DNA from: Streptomyces halstedii | GTDB lineage: Bacteria; Actinomycetota; Actinomycetes; Streptomycetales; Streptomycetaceae | Assembly: GCA_000720535.1 (NCBI GenBank) | Contig: JOAZ01000021.1 | Span: 1 to 64,000 of the forward strand | Length of the DNA: 64,000 nt | Direction: 5' to 3' | Shown: piece by piece, positions 50,476 through 58,994 of the stretch | Numbering within the stretch: the first letter of the stretch is position 1 | Layout: each line of letters starts with the position of its first letter | Translations under genes and position numbers: made by a program | Notes under the pieces: generated by a model | Seen by the model: only the letters and a program-made list of their open reading frames with translations | Database searches by the model: none | What the model was told of the DNA's origin: nothing

Positions 50476-51120
50476 GTGGCAGCCGAGCCCCAGCCGGAGA
50501 TTCTCGCCGCGTTCCAGGCGGCCAAGGGCTTCATGCCGCCGCGCGAGGGCCTCGCCCTGTACGCCGCCGCCACCGAGGCCGCCGCGCTCGGCCTGCCCCT
50601 GCTGGAGGTGGGCACCTACTGCGGGCGGTCCACGATCCTGCTCGCCGACGCGGCCCGCGCGGCCGGGGTGAGCGCGCTCACCGTCGACCACCACCGGGGC
50701 AGCGAGGAGCAGCAGCCCGGGTGGGAGTACCACGACCCGTCCCTGGTGGACCCGGAGCTGGGCCTGACGGACACCCTGCCGTCCTTCCGCCGGACCCTGC
50801 GCCGGGCGGGTCTGGAGCAGCACGTGGTGGCGCTCGTGGGCCGGTCCCCGCAGGTGGCGGCCGTCTGGGGCGGGCGGCTCGGCTTCGTCTTCATCGACGG
50901 CGGGCACACCGACGAGCACGCGACGGCCGACTACGAGGGCTGGGCGCCCAAGCTCGCCGAAGGCGGTCTGCTGGCGGTCCACGACGTCTTCCCCGACCCG
51001 GCGGACGGCGGCCAGGCCCCGTACCGGATCTACCGACGGGCCCTGGAATCAGGGGCGTTCACGGAGATCTCGGCCACGGACTCGCTGCGCGTACTGCGGC
51101 GCACGGGGGCCGGGACCTGA
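50476..51120 (+). CDS. Class I SAM-dependent methyltransferase
   Basis: This 214-residue protein has the SAM-binding motif LLEVGTYCGRSTILLADAARAAG, the acidic post-motif SALTVDHHRG, and FVFIDGGHTDEHATADYEGWAPKLAEGG, as in Methyltransf_24 (O-methyltransferase-like) enzymes. Start GTG 50476 is fixed by AGGAGGA upstream. It stands between two terminators' worth of spacing and a closely following amidase gene (22-bp gap). The substrate is unknown. Confidence 0.88.
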   Translation: MAAEPQPEILAAFQAAKGFMPPREGLALYAAATEAAALGLPLLEVGTYCGRSTILLADAARAAGVSALTVDHHRGSEEQQPGWEYHDPSLVDPELGLTDTLPSFRRTLRRAGLEQHVVALVGRSPQVAAVWGGRLGFVFIDGGHTDEHATADYEGWAPKLAEGGLLAVHDVFPDPADGGQAPYRIYRRALESGAFTEISATDSLRVLRRTGAGT

Positions 51121-51142
51121 GGGACGCGGATAGCATCGCGGC

Positions 51143-52087
51143 GTGCGTGACGACGACAGCCCTCCCCCCACCTCCCCCATGCCCGCGCGCCGCCGTCCCG
51201 TGGCCGGTGCCGCGGTGCTGGCCGCCCTCTGCCTGACCGCCGCGGGCTGCGGATCCGGCGGCGCCCTCCCGCAGGCCGGTCCGCCCGCCCCGGACAGCAC
51301 GTCCCCGGCGCCGCCCGAGCCCTCCGCGTCCGCGTCCCGGTCGCCGTCCGGCCCGGCGAGCCCGTCCACCGCCCCCCTGCCCTCGGCCACCTCCGCGAAG
51401 GCGCTGCCGAAGGGACCGCTCACCGGCCGGACCGTGGTGATCGACCCCGGGCACAACCCGGGCAACCGCGAGCACACCCGGGAGATCGACGCCCAGGTGG
51501 ACATCGGCACCGGGCGCAAGGAGTGCGACACCACGGGCACCGCCACCGACTCCGGTTACGCGGAGGCCCGGTTCACCCTCGACGTGTCCCGCAAGCTGCG
51601 GACCCTGCTGGAGGCCGAGGGCGCGAAGGTGGTCCTCACCCAGGACGGCGACCGTCCGTTCGGCCCGTGCGTGGACGAGCGGGCCCGGATCGGCAACACG
51701 GCGCGCGCCGACGCCGTCGTATCGGTCCACGCGGACGGTTCGGCGGCCGGCAACCGCGGCTTCCACGTGATCCTGCCCGCGGCGGTGAGCGGGGGCGGCG
51801 CGGACACCTCGAAGATCGTGGTGCCCTCGCGCGACCTCGGTGAACGGATCGCGGGGAAATTCGTCCGGGCCACCGGAAGCGCGCCTTCCAACTACATCGG
51901 CGGCGGTACGGGACTGGACACCCGGAACGATCTCGGCGGACTGAATCTGTCGACCGTGCCCAAAGTCTTCATCGAATGCGGCAATATGCGTGATCCGAAG
52001 GACGCCGCCCTGCTCACGAACGAGGACTGGCGTCAACGGGCGGCCGCCGGCATCGCCGAGGGCATCGGGAGCTACCTCACGAGGTAG
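51143..52087 (+). CDS. Lipoprotein N-acetylmuramoyl-L-alanine amidase (Amidase_3)
   Basis: This 314-residue protein has a signal peptide ending in lipobox LTAAGC (Cys ~36) and a Ser/Pro/Ala-rich linker of about 60 residues. An Amidase_3 domain follows with the zinc ligands VIDPGHNPG (His), the Glu in GYAEARFTLDVS, and SVHADGS (His), and the catalytic Glu in VFIECGNMRD. It cleaves the bond between muramic acid and the stem peptide in cell wall remodelling, anchored to the outer face of the membrane. It starts at GTG 51143. Confidence 0.92.
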   Translation: MRDDDSPPPTSPMPARRRPVAGAAVLAALCLTAAGCGSGGALPQAGPPAPDSTSPAPPEPSASASRSPSGPASPSTAPLPSATSAKALPKGPLTGRTVVIDPGHNPGNREHTREIDAQVDIGTGRKECDTTGTATDSGYAEARFTLDVSRKLRTLLEAEGAKVVLTQDGDRPFGPCVDERARIGNTARADAVVSVHADGSAAGNRGFHVILPAAVSGGGADTSKIVVPSRDLGERIAGKFVRATGSAPSNYIGGGTGLDTRNDLGGLNLSTVPKVFIECGNMRDPKDAALLTNEDWRQRAAAGIAEGIGSYLTR

Positions 52088-52273
52088 TTCTGCGGTGATG
52101 GTGGCGACTTCGGGGGGATGAGGCGTCCGTGGTCCGGGCAGGGATACAACCCGTCCAGGCAGACGATAGATTCATCCGTACGATGGGGAGCCGCCCCCGA
52201 GCTTCGCGCCGTGCCCGCCGTACCGGCGGTGTCGACGACCGCCCCGACGAGACGACCGACTAAGGACCTTCAC

Positions 52274-53086
52274 GTGAATATCCGCTCCCTCACTCGAGGC
52301 GACGGCGTGGTGATCGGAGCAGCGGTCGTGCTGTTCATCGCCTCTTTCCTCAACCTCTTCGGTGTCGACTGCCCCAGGGGCATCGACTGCTCCGGCTACC
52401 GCTCGAACGCCTGGGACTCGCTCTCGCTCCTGATGAGCATCTACCTGGCCGGCATCATCGGCGCGGCGCTGCTCATCACGAGCCGGGCCATCCCGGGCCG
52501 CAAGGTGGCGGGGCTCGACCTCGCCCAGTTCGGCGCCGCGTTCACCGTGTTCGCGCTCTGGACCATGTTCTGGACGATCATCGACGCCAGCAACGCCGGC
52601 GCCGGCCTGATCCTCGGGCTCCTGGCGACGATCGCGCTGGCGGGCGGCGCGCTGGCCACTCCGCTGGTCCCGGCGCTCAAGGCCCCGCTGATGGGCGCCC
52701 CGCGTCCGGCGACGCCCGGACACCCCGGCCAGCCGCAGTTCGGCCAGCCCTCCCAGGGGTACGGCTACCCCGGCGCCCAGCAGCCCTACGGCGTCCAGCC
52801 GGGCCAGCCCCAGCCGTACGGCGCCCAGCCCGGTACGCCGGACGCCGCCCAGCAGGCCCCGCAGACCGGCGGCGGCGCGCCCTCCGGTGACTTCACGCCG
52901 TTCTGGTTCGCGGTGCCGGTGGCCCGTCCGCTGTACGGCGAGGACGGCGCCGCGACGCCGATCGCCGAACTCGCCCCCGGTACCTGGTACCTGGCGGTGG
53001 AGCAGCGCGGCTCCGGGCTCATCGCCCAGACCCAGGACGGCCGTCGTGGGGTCCTCCAGGACACCACGGGCATCCAGCGCGGCTGA
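52274..53086 (+). CDS. Membrane protein with Gly/Gln/Tyr/Pro-rich linker (DUF5336-like)
   Basis: This 270-residue protein has four hydrophobic segments in residues 12-140. A QPQFGQPSQGYGYPGAQQ-type low-complexity stretch (~145-205) follows. The ~65-residue C-terminal domain (PFWFAVPVARPLYGEDGAATPIAELAPGTWYLAVEQRG) looks like a small beta domain. The layout resembles actinobacterial DUF5336/34-kDa-antigen-like proteins. GTG 52274 with AAGGAC upstream is the best start; the open frame runs earlier without support. A terminator follows. Confidence 0.75.
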   Translation: MNIRSLTRGDGVVIGAAVVLFIASFLNLFGVDCPRGIDCSGYRSNAWDSLSLLMSIYLAGIIGAALLITSRAIPGRKVAGLDLAQFGAAFTVFALWTMFWTIIDASNAGAGLILGLLATIALAGGALATPLVPALKAPLMGAPRPATPGHPGQPQFGQPSQGYGYPGAQQPYGVQPGQPQPYGAQPGTPDAAQQAPQTGGGAPSGDFTPFWFAVPVARPLYGEDGAATPIAELAPGTWYLAVEQRGSGLIAQTQDGRRGVLQDTTGIQRG

Positions 53087-53101
53087 CCCTTCCGTACGCC
53101 A

Positions 53102-53137
53102 CCGTGGCCCCCGCCCCTTCCCGGGCGGGGGCCACGG
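53102..53137 (+). terminator. Hairpin terminator
   Basis: A perfect 14-bp stem (CCGTGGCCCCCGCC / GGCGGGGGCCACGG), loop of 8 nt, 15 nt after the stop of the preceding gene. Confidence 0.8.
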
Positions 53138-53198
53138 CCGTGTCAAGGGGCCTTCCCCGGCGGGGTTTCACTCCGCGCCGAGCGGCAACCCGCACTCC

Positions 53199-53489
53199 AT
53201 GTCCTACAGATCAGGCACAGGAAGCAGTACCGCCGCCCGCGTCATCGCCGTCGTGGCGGACGTCATGGCGTTCATCCTCGTCGCGTGGATCCTGATGTAC
53301 CTGCTCGACGCCAACCGGGGCAACGAACTGGTGCGTGTGGTCCACGAGTCGGCCAACTGGCTGGCGGGCTGGTCGTACGACCTGTTCACCTTCGACGAGG
53401 CGTGGGCGCGGGTCGTGGCCGGATACGGTCTGGCCGCCGTCGTCTACCTCTTCGTCGGTCACGCCCTGGCGGGCCGGATCCGCCGCTGA
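53199..53489 (+). CDS. Small two-helix membrane protein
   Basis: This 96-residue protein has two hydrophobic helices (residues ~14-38, VIAVVADVMAFILVAWILMYLL, and ~72-92, VVAGYGLAAVVYLFVGHALAG). A conserved-looking amphipathic part lies between them (VHESANWLAGWSYDLFTFDEAWARV). The type is common in Streptomyces and has no assigned function. It converges on the terpene-cyclase-fold gene with a 12-nt gap. Confidence 0.75.
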   Translation: MSYRSGTGSSTAARVIAVVADVMAFILVAWILMYLLDANRGNELVRVVHESANWLAGWSYDLFTFDEAWARVVAGYGLAAVVYLFVGHALAGRIRR

Positions 53490-53501
53490 GCGGGCGAACG
53501 G

Positions 53502-54575
53502 TCAGCAGCAGCAGTCGGGTTCGAGCCCGGTGGGCAGCCGTTCGCCGCCGAAGACCGCCGTGGTCGCCTCGTCACCGCCGAGCGCGGCCACCGCGAGCAG
53601 CAGCGAGCCCGCCGTCCAGGTGGTGAGTTCCCGCGGCCAGAAGGCCCGTTCGCCCTCGAAGACGTATCCGGTCCAGTACAGGCCGCCCTCGGCGCGCAGG
53701 TGCCGGAGGGACTGGAGGATCTCCAGGGCCCGGTCGGACTCCCCGGTCACCCAGAGCGCCAGGGCGAGTTCACTGCTCTCGCCGCCGGTCACCCAGGGGT
53801 TGGGCAGCACACAGCGCACCCCGAGGCCGGGCACCACGAAGCGGTCCCAGCCCTCCTGGATCCGCGCCGTGGCGGCGGACCCGGTGACCGCGCCGGCCAG
53901 GACCGGGTAGTACCAGTCCATCGAGTAGCGGCTCTTGTCCAGGAAGCGTTCCGGGTGGCTGCGGACGGCGTGCCCGAGCGCACCGGCCGCCAGCTCCCAG
54001 TCGGGCTGCGGCTCCTCACGCTGTTCGGCCAGGGCCAGGGCGCAGCGCAGCGCCTGGTAGACCGAGGAGCAGCCGGTCAGCAGGGCGTCGGTGACGGGGG
54101 TGCCGTCGGCCTCCCGCTTCCACCCGATCTGGCCGCCGGGCTGCTGGAGCCGGAGCACGAACTCCACGGCCGCGTAGACCGTGGGCCACATCCGGTCGGC
54201 GAACGCGTCGTCACCGGTGGCCAGGTAGTGGTGCCAGACGCCCACGGCCACGTAGGCGCAGAAGTTGGTCTCGCGCCCGAGGTCGGTGGGCCGCTCGGGG
54301 TCGCCGTCGTGGTAGGCGGCGTACCAGGAGCCGTCGCCGTTCTGGTGGCGGGCGAGCCAGTCGTAGGCGCGGGCGGCGGCCGCGTGCTCGCCGGCCGCGT
54401 CGAGGGCCATCGCGGCCTCGGTGTGGTCCCAGGGGTCGAGGTGGTGGCCGCGGAACCACGGCAGGGCCCCGTCACGGCGCTGCACGGCCCGCAGCGCGGC
54501 GACGGTCTCGGCGGCCTGGTCGGCGGTGAGCACTCCGGGCAGGACGAGGTGCTCGGTCCGCTCGGGGGTGCTCAC
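53502..54575 (-). CDS. Prenyltransferase/squalene-cyclase-fold protein with Cys-Cys-Cys C-terminus
   Basis: This 357-residue protein consists of repeated helical units typical of the alpha/alpha barrel of squalene cyclases and prenyltransferases, such as AYDWLARHQNGDGSWYAAYHDG and QSLRHLRAEGGLYWTGYVFE. No DxDD or DCTAE cyclase motif is visible, so catalysis is uncertain. The protein ends EPDCCC. Its start (GTG) overlaps the methyltransferase stop by 4 nt, the third gene of the operon GT4 - methyltransferase - this gene. The operon is controlled, by inference, from the KstR-type operator upstream. Confidence 0.8.
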   Translation of the reverse strand: MSTPERTEHLVLPGVLTADQAAETVAALRAVQRRDGALPWFRGHHLDPWDHTEAAMALDAAGEHAAAARAYDWLARHQNGDGSWYAAYHDGDPERPTDLGRETNFCAYVAVGVWHHYLATGDDAFADRMWPTVYAAVEFVLRLQQPGGQIGWKREADGTPVTDALLTGCSSVYQALRCALALAEQREEPQPDWELAAGALGHAVRSHPERFLDKSRYSMDWYYPVLAGAVTGSAATARIQEGWDRFVVPGLGVRCVLPNPWVTGGESSELALALWVTGESDRALEILQSLRHLRAEGGLYWTGYVFEGERAFWPRELTTWTAGSLLLAVAALGGDEATTAVFGGERLPTGLEPDCCC

Positions 54576-55312
54576 GCCTCGGCCTTGGGAAGGTGCGGCT
54601 TGGTCGCGTAGGCCACGAAGCTCTTGCCGACGACCGGGTTGAGGAGCTGTTCGGTGACCCGGGTGGCCAGGGGCTTCTTCATGATGTCCCAGACCAGCAG
54701 CTTGTGGTAGGCGCGCACCGGCAGCGCCGCGTCCTCGCCGTCGCGGCCCACGCCGAACGCGCACTTGAGCCACCAGTAGGGGCTGTGCAGGGCGTGCGCG
54801 TGGTGGGTGCCGTAGGGCTTGAGACCGGCCTCGCGGATCTTTCCGAGCAGTTCGTCGGCCTTGTAGATCCGGATGTGCCCGCCCTCGACCTCGTGGTACG
54901 CGTCGGAGAGCGCCCAGCAGACCTTCTCGGGGCCGTAACGGGGCACGGTGACCGCGATCCGGCCGCCGGGCCTGAGCACCCGGACCATCTCGGCGAGGAC
55001 GCCCTTGTCGTCGGGGATGTGCTCCATCACCTCGGAGATGATCACGACGTCGAACGAGGCGTCGGGGAACGGCAGGTTGAGCGCGTCGCCCTGCATCGCG
55101 GTGGCGGTGGCGCCCGCGGGGGCCTCCCCCTCCGCCTTCATGGCGGCGAACCACTTCGCGACCTCGCGGATCTCCTCGCCGTTCTGATCGAGAGCCACGA
55201 CCTGGGCGCCGCGCCGGTAGCACTCGAAGGCGTGGCGCCCGGCGCCGCAGCCCAGATCGAGCACCCGGTCGCCTGCGGCGAGCGGGAAGCGGGTGAAATC
55301 GACGGTCAGCAC
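54572..55312 (-). CDS. Class I SAM-dependent methyltransferase
   Basis: This 246-residue protein has SAM motif I VLDLGCGAGRHAFECYRRGAQVVALDQN near residue 18, then FDVVIISEVMEHIPDD and LRPGGRIAVTVP (motifs II-III), as in Methyltransf_11. The C-terminal half has a PYWWLKCAFGVGRD segment. It is second in a minus operon after the glycosyltransferase (76-bp gap) and before the barrel protein (4-nt overlap). The set suggests modification of a glycosylated lipid or cell-envelope molecule, but nothing proves the substrate. Confidence 0.9.
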   Translation of the reverse strand: MLTVDFTRFPLAAGDRVLDLGCGAGRHAFECYRRGAQVVALDQNGEEIREVAKWFAAMKAEGEAPAGATATAMQGDALNLPFPDASFDVVIISEVMEHIPDDKGVLAEMVRVLRPGGRIAVTVPRYGPEKVCWALSDAYHEVEGGHIRIYKADELLGKIREAGLKPYGTHHAHALHSPYWWLKCAFGVGRDGEDAALPVRAYHKLLVWDIMKKPLATRVTEQLLNPVVGKSFVAYATKPHLPKAEA

Positions 55313-55388
55313 GGGGGCCTGCCTTCGAGGTCGGGGGCGGGGGTTGCGGAAATCGCGGGATCCGGGGGAACCACGGAAGCCACGGGGG

Positions 55389-56702
55389 TCACCTGCGCGC
55401 CGCGCGGGCGGCGATCGCCTGACGGTACAGCTCCGCGGTACCGGCGGCGGCCCTGGCCCAGGTGAAGTTGGCCAGGACCCGTGCCCTCCCGGCCGCGCCG
55501 AGCCGGGCGCGCAGCTCCGCGTCGCCGAGCAGCCTGCCGAGCGCCGTGGACAGGGCGTCCGCGTCGCCGGGGGGCACGGCGAGGCAGGCCTCGCCGTCGG
55601 GTCCGGTGACCTCGGGGATCGCGCCGCCGGTGGTGGCCACCAGCGGTGTCCCGGTGGCCATGGCCTCGGCGGCGGGCAGCGAGAACCCTTCGTACAGCGA
55701 GGGCACGCAGGAGATCTGGGCGCCGCGGACCAGATCGACCAGTTCGGCGTCGCTGATGCCCTTGACGAACTCGACGGCGTCCGTGAGCCCGTGCCGCTCG
55801 ATCGCCTGGGCGACCGGGCCGTCCTCGGCCCGCTTCCCGACGACCACCAGATGGGCCCGGGGGTTCCCGGTACGGACCTTGGCGAGCGCCTCGACCAGGT
55901 GGACCAGGCCCTTGAGCGGGACGTCGGCGCTGGAGGTGGTGACGATCCGGCCGGGCACCTCGGCGACCGAGGGGTCGGGCGACCAGAGGTCGGTGTCGGC
56001 CCCGATGTGCACGACCTGGACCCGGTCCGGGCGGACCCCGAGGTCGTCCACGATCTCCTGCCGGGAGGAGCCTGAGACGGTCAGCACGGACGGCAGCCGC
56101 CGGGCCACCCGCTTCTGCATGCGGGTGAAGGCGTACCAGCGGCGTACGGAGAGGCGGCGCAACCGGGAGTCGGCGGCCTCCAGGTCGAGGCGGCGGTCCA
56201 CGGTGATGGGGTGGTGGATGGTGGTGACGAGAGGGGCGCCGAGGTCCCCCAACAGGCCGTAGCCGAGCGTCTGGTTGTCGTGGACGACGTCGAAGTCACC
56301 GCGTCGGGCCAGGAGATGGCGGCGGGCCCGCAGGCTGAAGGTGAGGGGTTCGGGAAAACCGCCGGTCCACATGGTGGCGACCTCGGCGGCGTCGATCCAG
56401 TCGCGGTACTCGCCACGCCCGGGGGTGCGGAACGGATCGGGCTGGCGGTAGAGGTCGAGGCTGGGCAGCTCGGTGAGCGGGACGCCCTCGTCGAGGACCG
56501 GGTAGGGCTGGGCCCCGATCACCTCGACGCTGTGGCCGAGCCGGGCCAGCTCGCGGCCGAGGTGGCGTACGTAGACGCCCTGGCCGCCGCAGAAGGGGTT
56601 GCCCTTGTAGGTCAGCAGCGCGATGCGCAACGGCCGGTCACCCTCGGTGCCCGACGCGCCGCCGCTCGCGAGGGGGCCGGACTCCACGGCCTCAGCGGTC
56701 AC
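55389..56702 (-). CDS. GT4 family glycosyltransferase
   Basis: This 437-residue GT-B enzyme has an N-terminal RIALLTYKGNPFCGGQGVYVRHLGRELARLGH acceptor domain. The C-terminal donor domain carries the retaining GT4 E-x7-E signature in PSLYEGFSLPAAEAMATGTPLVAT. It transfers a sugar from a nucleotide donor to an unknown acceptor; GT4 enzymes of this kind act on phosphatidylinositol or similar membrane lipids. It is the first gene of the operon with the methyltransferase and barrel protein, divergent from the KstR-like regulator and just downstream of its candidate operator. Confidence 0.9.
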   Translation of the reverse strand: MTAEAVESGPLASGGASGTEGDRPLRIALLTYKGNPFCGGQGVYVRHLGRELARLGHSVEVIGAQPYPVLDEGVPLTELPSLDLYRQPDPFRTPGRGEYRDWIDAAEVATMWTGGFPEPLTFSLRARRHLLARRGDFDVVHDNQTLGYGLLGDLGAPLVTTIHHPITVDRRLDLEAADSRLRRLSVRRWYAFTRMQKRVARRLPSVLTVSGSSRQEIVDDLGVRPDRVQVVHIGADTDLWSPDPSVAEVPGRIVTTSSADVPLKGLVHLVEALAKVRTGNPRAHLVVVGKRAEDGPVAQAIERHGLTDAVEFVKGISDAELVDLVRGAQISCVPSLYEGFSLPAAEAMATGTPLVATTGGAIPEVTGPDGEACLAVPPGDADALSTALGRLLGDAELRARLGAAGRARVLANFTWARAAAGTAELYRQAIAARAARR

Positions 56703-56757
56703 ACTCGGTCCCCTTCTCGCTGCGGTGTTCGCCGGAGCGTAACCGGTCGCGCTAATC

Positions 56758-56771
56758 TAGAACAAGTTTCA
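56758..56771. promoter_or_regulatory. KstR-type operator TAGAACAAGTTTCA
   Basis: The sequence fits the KstR consensus TNNAACNNGTTNNA at every fixed position. It lies in the 248-bp divergent region, 56 nt upstream of the GT4 start and about 180 nt upstream of the regulator start. The adjacent TetR protein is KstR-like, so both the autoregulation and control of the GT4 operon are strongly suggested. Confidence 0.85.
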
Positions 56772-56950
56772 GACCCGTTCGTTCAGCACCACCGAATCTA
56801 CCGGCAGGTAGCGTCGGCGGGGTGGCCGGATCAGGTGATTCACGCCACGACGGGCCCACGGTCCGGCGGGGCCGCTCCTCCGGCCGGCCCGTGCGGGACA
56901 AGGAACCGGTTCCCGTCCCGGCGGGCATCCGGTGCGAACGGAAGCCTTGG

Positions 56951-57580
56951 ATGGGAGAGATGGCAGCGGACCCCGGACCACCGGCGCCTGTCCTGACGCA
57001 ACGCCAGGAAGCCCGCCGCCGCCGCATCCTGCACGCCGGTGCCCAACTCGCCGGCCGGGGCGGCTTCGAGGCGGTGCAGATGCGCGAGGTCGCCGACGCG
57101 GCCGGGGTCGCCCTGGGCACGCTGTACCGCTACTTCCCCTCCAAGGTCCATCTGCTGGTGGCCCTGATGGAGGACCAGCTCCAACGGCTCCACGCGGCGC
57201 TCCGCAGACGGCCGCCGTCCGCCGGGTGCGCGGACCGGCGGGTGGCCGAGACCCTGATGCGGGCCTTCCGGGCACTCCAGCGCGAGCCGCACCTGGCGGA
57301 CGCCATGGTGCGGGCGCTGACCTTCGCCGACCGGGGGGTCAGCCCCGAGGTGGACGCCGTCTCCCGGCTGACGACGGCGATCATCCTGGACGCGATGCGG
57401 CTGGAGGAGCCCACCCGGGACCAGCTGGCGGTGGTCCGCGTCATCGAGCACACCTGGCTCTCGGCGCTGATCACCTGGCTGTCGGGCCGGGAGTCGATCG
57501 CCCAGGTGCGCCGGGACATCGAGACGGTGTGCCGGCTGATCGACCTGCCGGAGGCGGACCGGGACGGGCCGGGCCCTTGA
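56951..57580 (+). CDS. KstR-like TetR family regulator
   Basis: This 209-residue protein closely follows mycobacterial KstR: RRRRILHAGAQLAGRGGFEAVQMREVADAAGVALGTLYRYFPSKVHLLVALM in the HTH, then AVVRVIEHTWLSALITWLSGRESI near the C-terminus. KstR represses cholesterol catabolism genes until it binds a CoA thioester of a sterol intermediate. No sterol catabolism gene is nearby; the divergent target is a GT4/methyltransferase/barrel operon. The ATG at 56951 or 56960 may start it; upstream in-frame sequence to 56822 lacks the family character. Three 19-bp repeats follow the stop. Confidence 0.88.
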   Translation: MGEMAADPGPPAPVLTQRQEARRRRILHAGAQLAGRGGFEAVQMREVADAAGVALGTLYRYFPSKVHLLVALMEDQLQRLHAALRRRPPSAGCADRRVAETLMRAFRALQREPHLADAMVRALTFADRGVSPEVDAVSRLTTAIILDAMRLEEPTRDQLAVVRVIEHTWLSALITWLSGRESIAQVRRDIETVCRLIDLPEADRDGPGP

Positions 57581-57588
57581 CGCGCCGT

Positions 57589-57645
57589 CAGCGCTGTCGG
57601 CGCGGCTCAGCGTTGTCGGCGCCGCTCAGCGCTGTCGGCGCCGCC
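57589..57645. repeat. Three 19-bp tandem repeats
   Basis: Three consecutive copies of CAGCG(C/T)TGTCGGCGC(G/C)GC(T/C), starting at 57589, 57608 and 57627, directly after the KstR-like stop. Each contains a GGCGC-type short palindrome. Confidence 0.85.
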
Positions 57646-57668
57646 GGACCGGTCCGGCACGCCCCGGG

Positions 57669-58022
57669 TCACCCCGGTGCGCCCTCCCACAACGGCCCGC
57701 CCAGGAACTCCGGCTGCTGGTACGGCTCCCACCAGAGGGTGAGCCCCCACACGCCCAGCGCCAGCGACACCGCCGCCGCGGCGAAGGCCTGCCACGGCCG
57801 GCCCAGTACGCGCAGGGCCGCCGTCCAGACCAGCAGCGGCAGCAGCGCCCCGCCGAGGGCGATCAGCGGGAGATCGACGTAGAGCACGCTGAGGTCGCGG
57901 TGCGACTGCTCGAAACCACCGGTGACGCTGACACGGGCGAGCGGCGCCCACGCCAGGGTGGCGGTCGCGGCACCCGCGAGGGCGAGCAGGCACCCCGCGG
58001 AGCCCTGGTTCGGCTGGTCCAT
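57669..58022 (-). CDS. Small membrane protein
   Basis: This 117-residue protein has three hydrophobic segments: CLLALAGAATATLAWAPLA, LPLIALGGALLPLLVWTAALRVL and AFAAAAVSLALGVWGLTLWW. The loop between the first two is polar (RVSVTGGFEQSHRDLSVLYV). GGGAGGT lies directly before the ATG, rather close. It lies 50 bp downstream of a lipoprotein gene on the same strand and may be co-transcribed. No family is recognised. Confidence 0.7.
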   Translation of the reverse strand: MDQPNQGSAGCLLALAGAATATLAWAPLARVSVTGGFEQSHRDLSVLYVDLPLIALGGALLPLLVWTAALRVLGRPWQAFAAAAVSLALGVWGLTLWWEPYQQPEFLGGPLWEGAPG

Positions 58023-58072
58023 ACCTCCCACGACGCGCTCACCCCGCCCACGGTTCCGGCGGAGCGGTGCCC

Positions 58073-58591
58073 TCAGGGGACGGCCGGGTCGGTGTAGTCG
58101 TCCCGCACCTCGCGGGGCAGCTCGCAGCCGTCCTCGACGCCGGTGAACGTGACGCTCCGCGTACGGCCGGGTCCCAGCAGCGCCCAGGAGTGGGCGTAGA
58201 GCTTCCAGCCCCGCTTGGCGAAGGTGCGGAAGACCGCCTCCCCCTCGGCGTGGCTGGAGACGATCTCCCAGTCGTGCGCACGCAGCCGCTCCTCCGTGCC
58301 CTCGAAGCCGGCGGTCGCCACGTCCTCGGGCACCTGCCCGGACCAGGGCACGACGCACGCCCGCCAGCCGCCCTCGGGCAGACCGTCCAGGGACGCGTCA
58401 CCCTCCGGGAGCCCGGCCGCCGTGGTGTACGCGGCTATCTCCGCGGCCACCGTCTCCCCGGTGAACGGGGCGGGCGGCACCCGCGAGGGCTTCGCCGCGC
58501 CCGTCTCCTGCCCGACCAGCCCGCAGCCGGAGGCCACGGTCATGAACCCACTCACGGCGACGGTCACGGCCGCCGTTCTTCCTCTGCGCAC
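58073..58591 (-). CDS. Putative secreted lipoprotein, unknown function
   Basis: This 172-residue protein has a lipoprotein signal peptide with lipobox VASGC (Cys ~23). A single globular domain follows, containing TGETVAAEIAAYTTAAGLPEG, WRACVVPWSGQVPEDV and GWKLYAHSWALLG. Two further Cys residues (in WRACVV and GCELPREV) may form a disulphide. GTG 58591 has GGGAAG 6 nt upstream. No named family is recognised. It is divergent from the cobalamin riboswitch transcript. Confidence 0.7.
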   Translation of the reverse strand: MRRGRTAAVTVAVSGFMTVASGCGLVGQETGAAKPSRVPPAPFTGETVAAEIAAYTTAAGLPEGDASLDGLPEGGWRACVVPWSGQVPEDVATAGFEGTEERLRAHDWEIVSSHAEGEAVFRTFAKRGWKLYAHSWALLGPGRTRSVTFTGVEDGCELPREVRDDYTDPAVP

Positions 58592-58754
58592 AGGTGCTTC
58601 CCGCCCGGTCTCGACCCGCTCCACGGGCACCGCCCGTGTGATTTCCGCCGGAGTGTCGCATGTGCCCTGACCTGCTGTGAAGCCCCCGCCCACGGTCCGC
58701 CGCCGCGGACCGCCGGGCAGGGCGGCAGGGGGCCGGCCCGCGCTCACGCGGCCC

Positions 58755-58873
58755 CCGGTAGAGTGGGCGGGTCGTCCTCATGCCCGTACGGGGGGAAGCC
58801 GGTGCGAATCCGGCACTGACCCGCAGCCGTGTCCTCCCTCCGCCGGGTGGCCAGTCGGAATGCCCCGCACGTC
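58755..58873 (+). promoter_or_regulatory. Cobalamin (B12) riboswitch
   Basis: The region contains the B12-box core GGGGGAAGCCGGTGCGAATC followed by CGGCACTGACCCGCAGCCGT, and the 3' element GCCAGTCGGAATGCC, matching the cobalamin aptamer consensus in order and spacing. It precedes the secreted barrel protein / ECF operon on the plus strand. When B12 is plentiful the aptamer should shut down expression. Boundaries are approximate. Confidence 0.9.
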
Positions 58874-58890
58874 AGCGTGACCGGCTCGTG

Positions 58891-58908
58891 CCACCGGAAC
58901 CCCGGTGG
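58891..58908 (+). promoter_or_regulatory. Hairpin downstream of riboswitch (candidate expression platform)
   Basis: A perfect 7-bp stem CCACCGG / CCGGTGG with loop AACC sits 18 nt after the aptamer. GTGCC and GGCAC-type flanks allow a longer alternative fold. It lies ~87 nt before the ATG at 58995; the Shine-Dalgarno AGGAG is at about 58974. Confidence 0.55.
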
Positions 58909-58994
58909 GCGGCACCGTCGAGGTACACGGGGCCGGAGCCCGGCGCCATCCGTGCGCCCGTGCCCGGCCCTCGCAGGAGAGGCCCACCCAAGCC

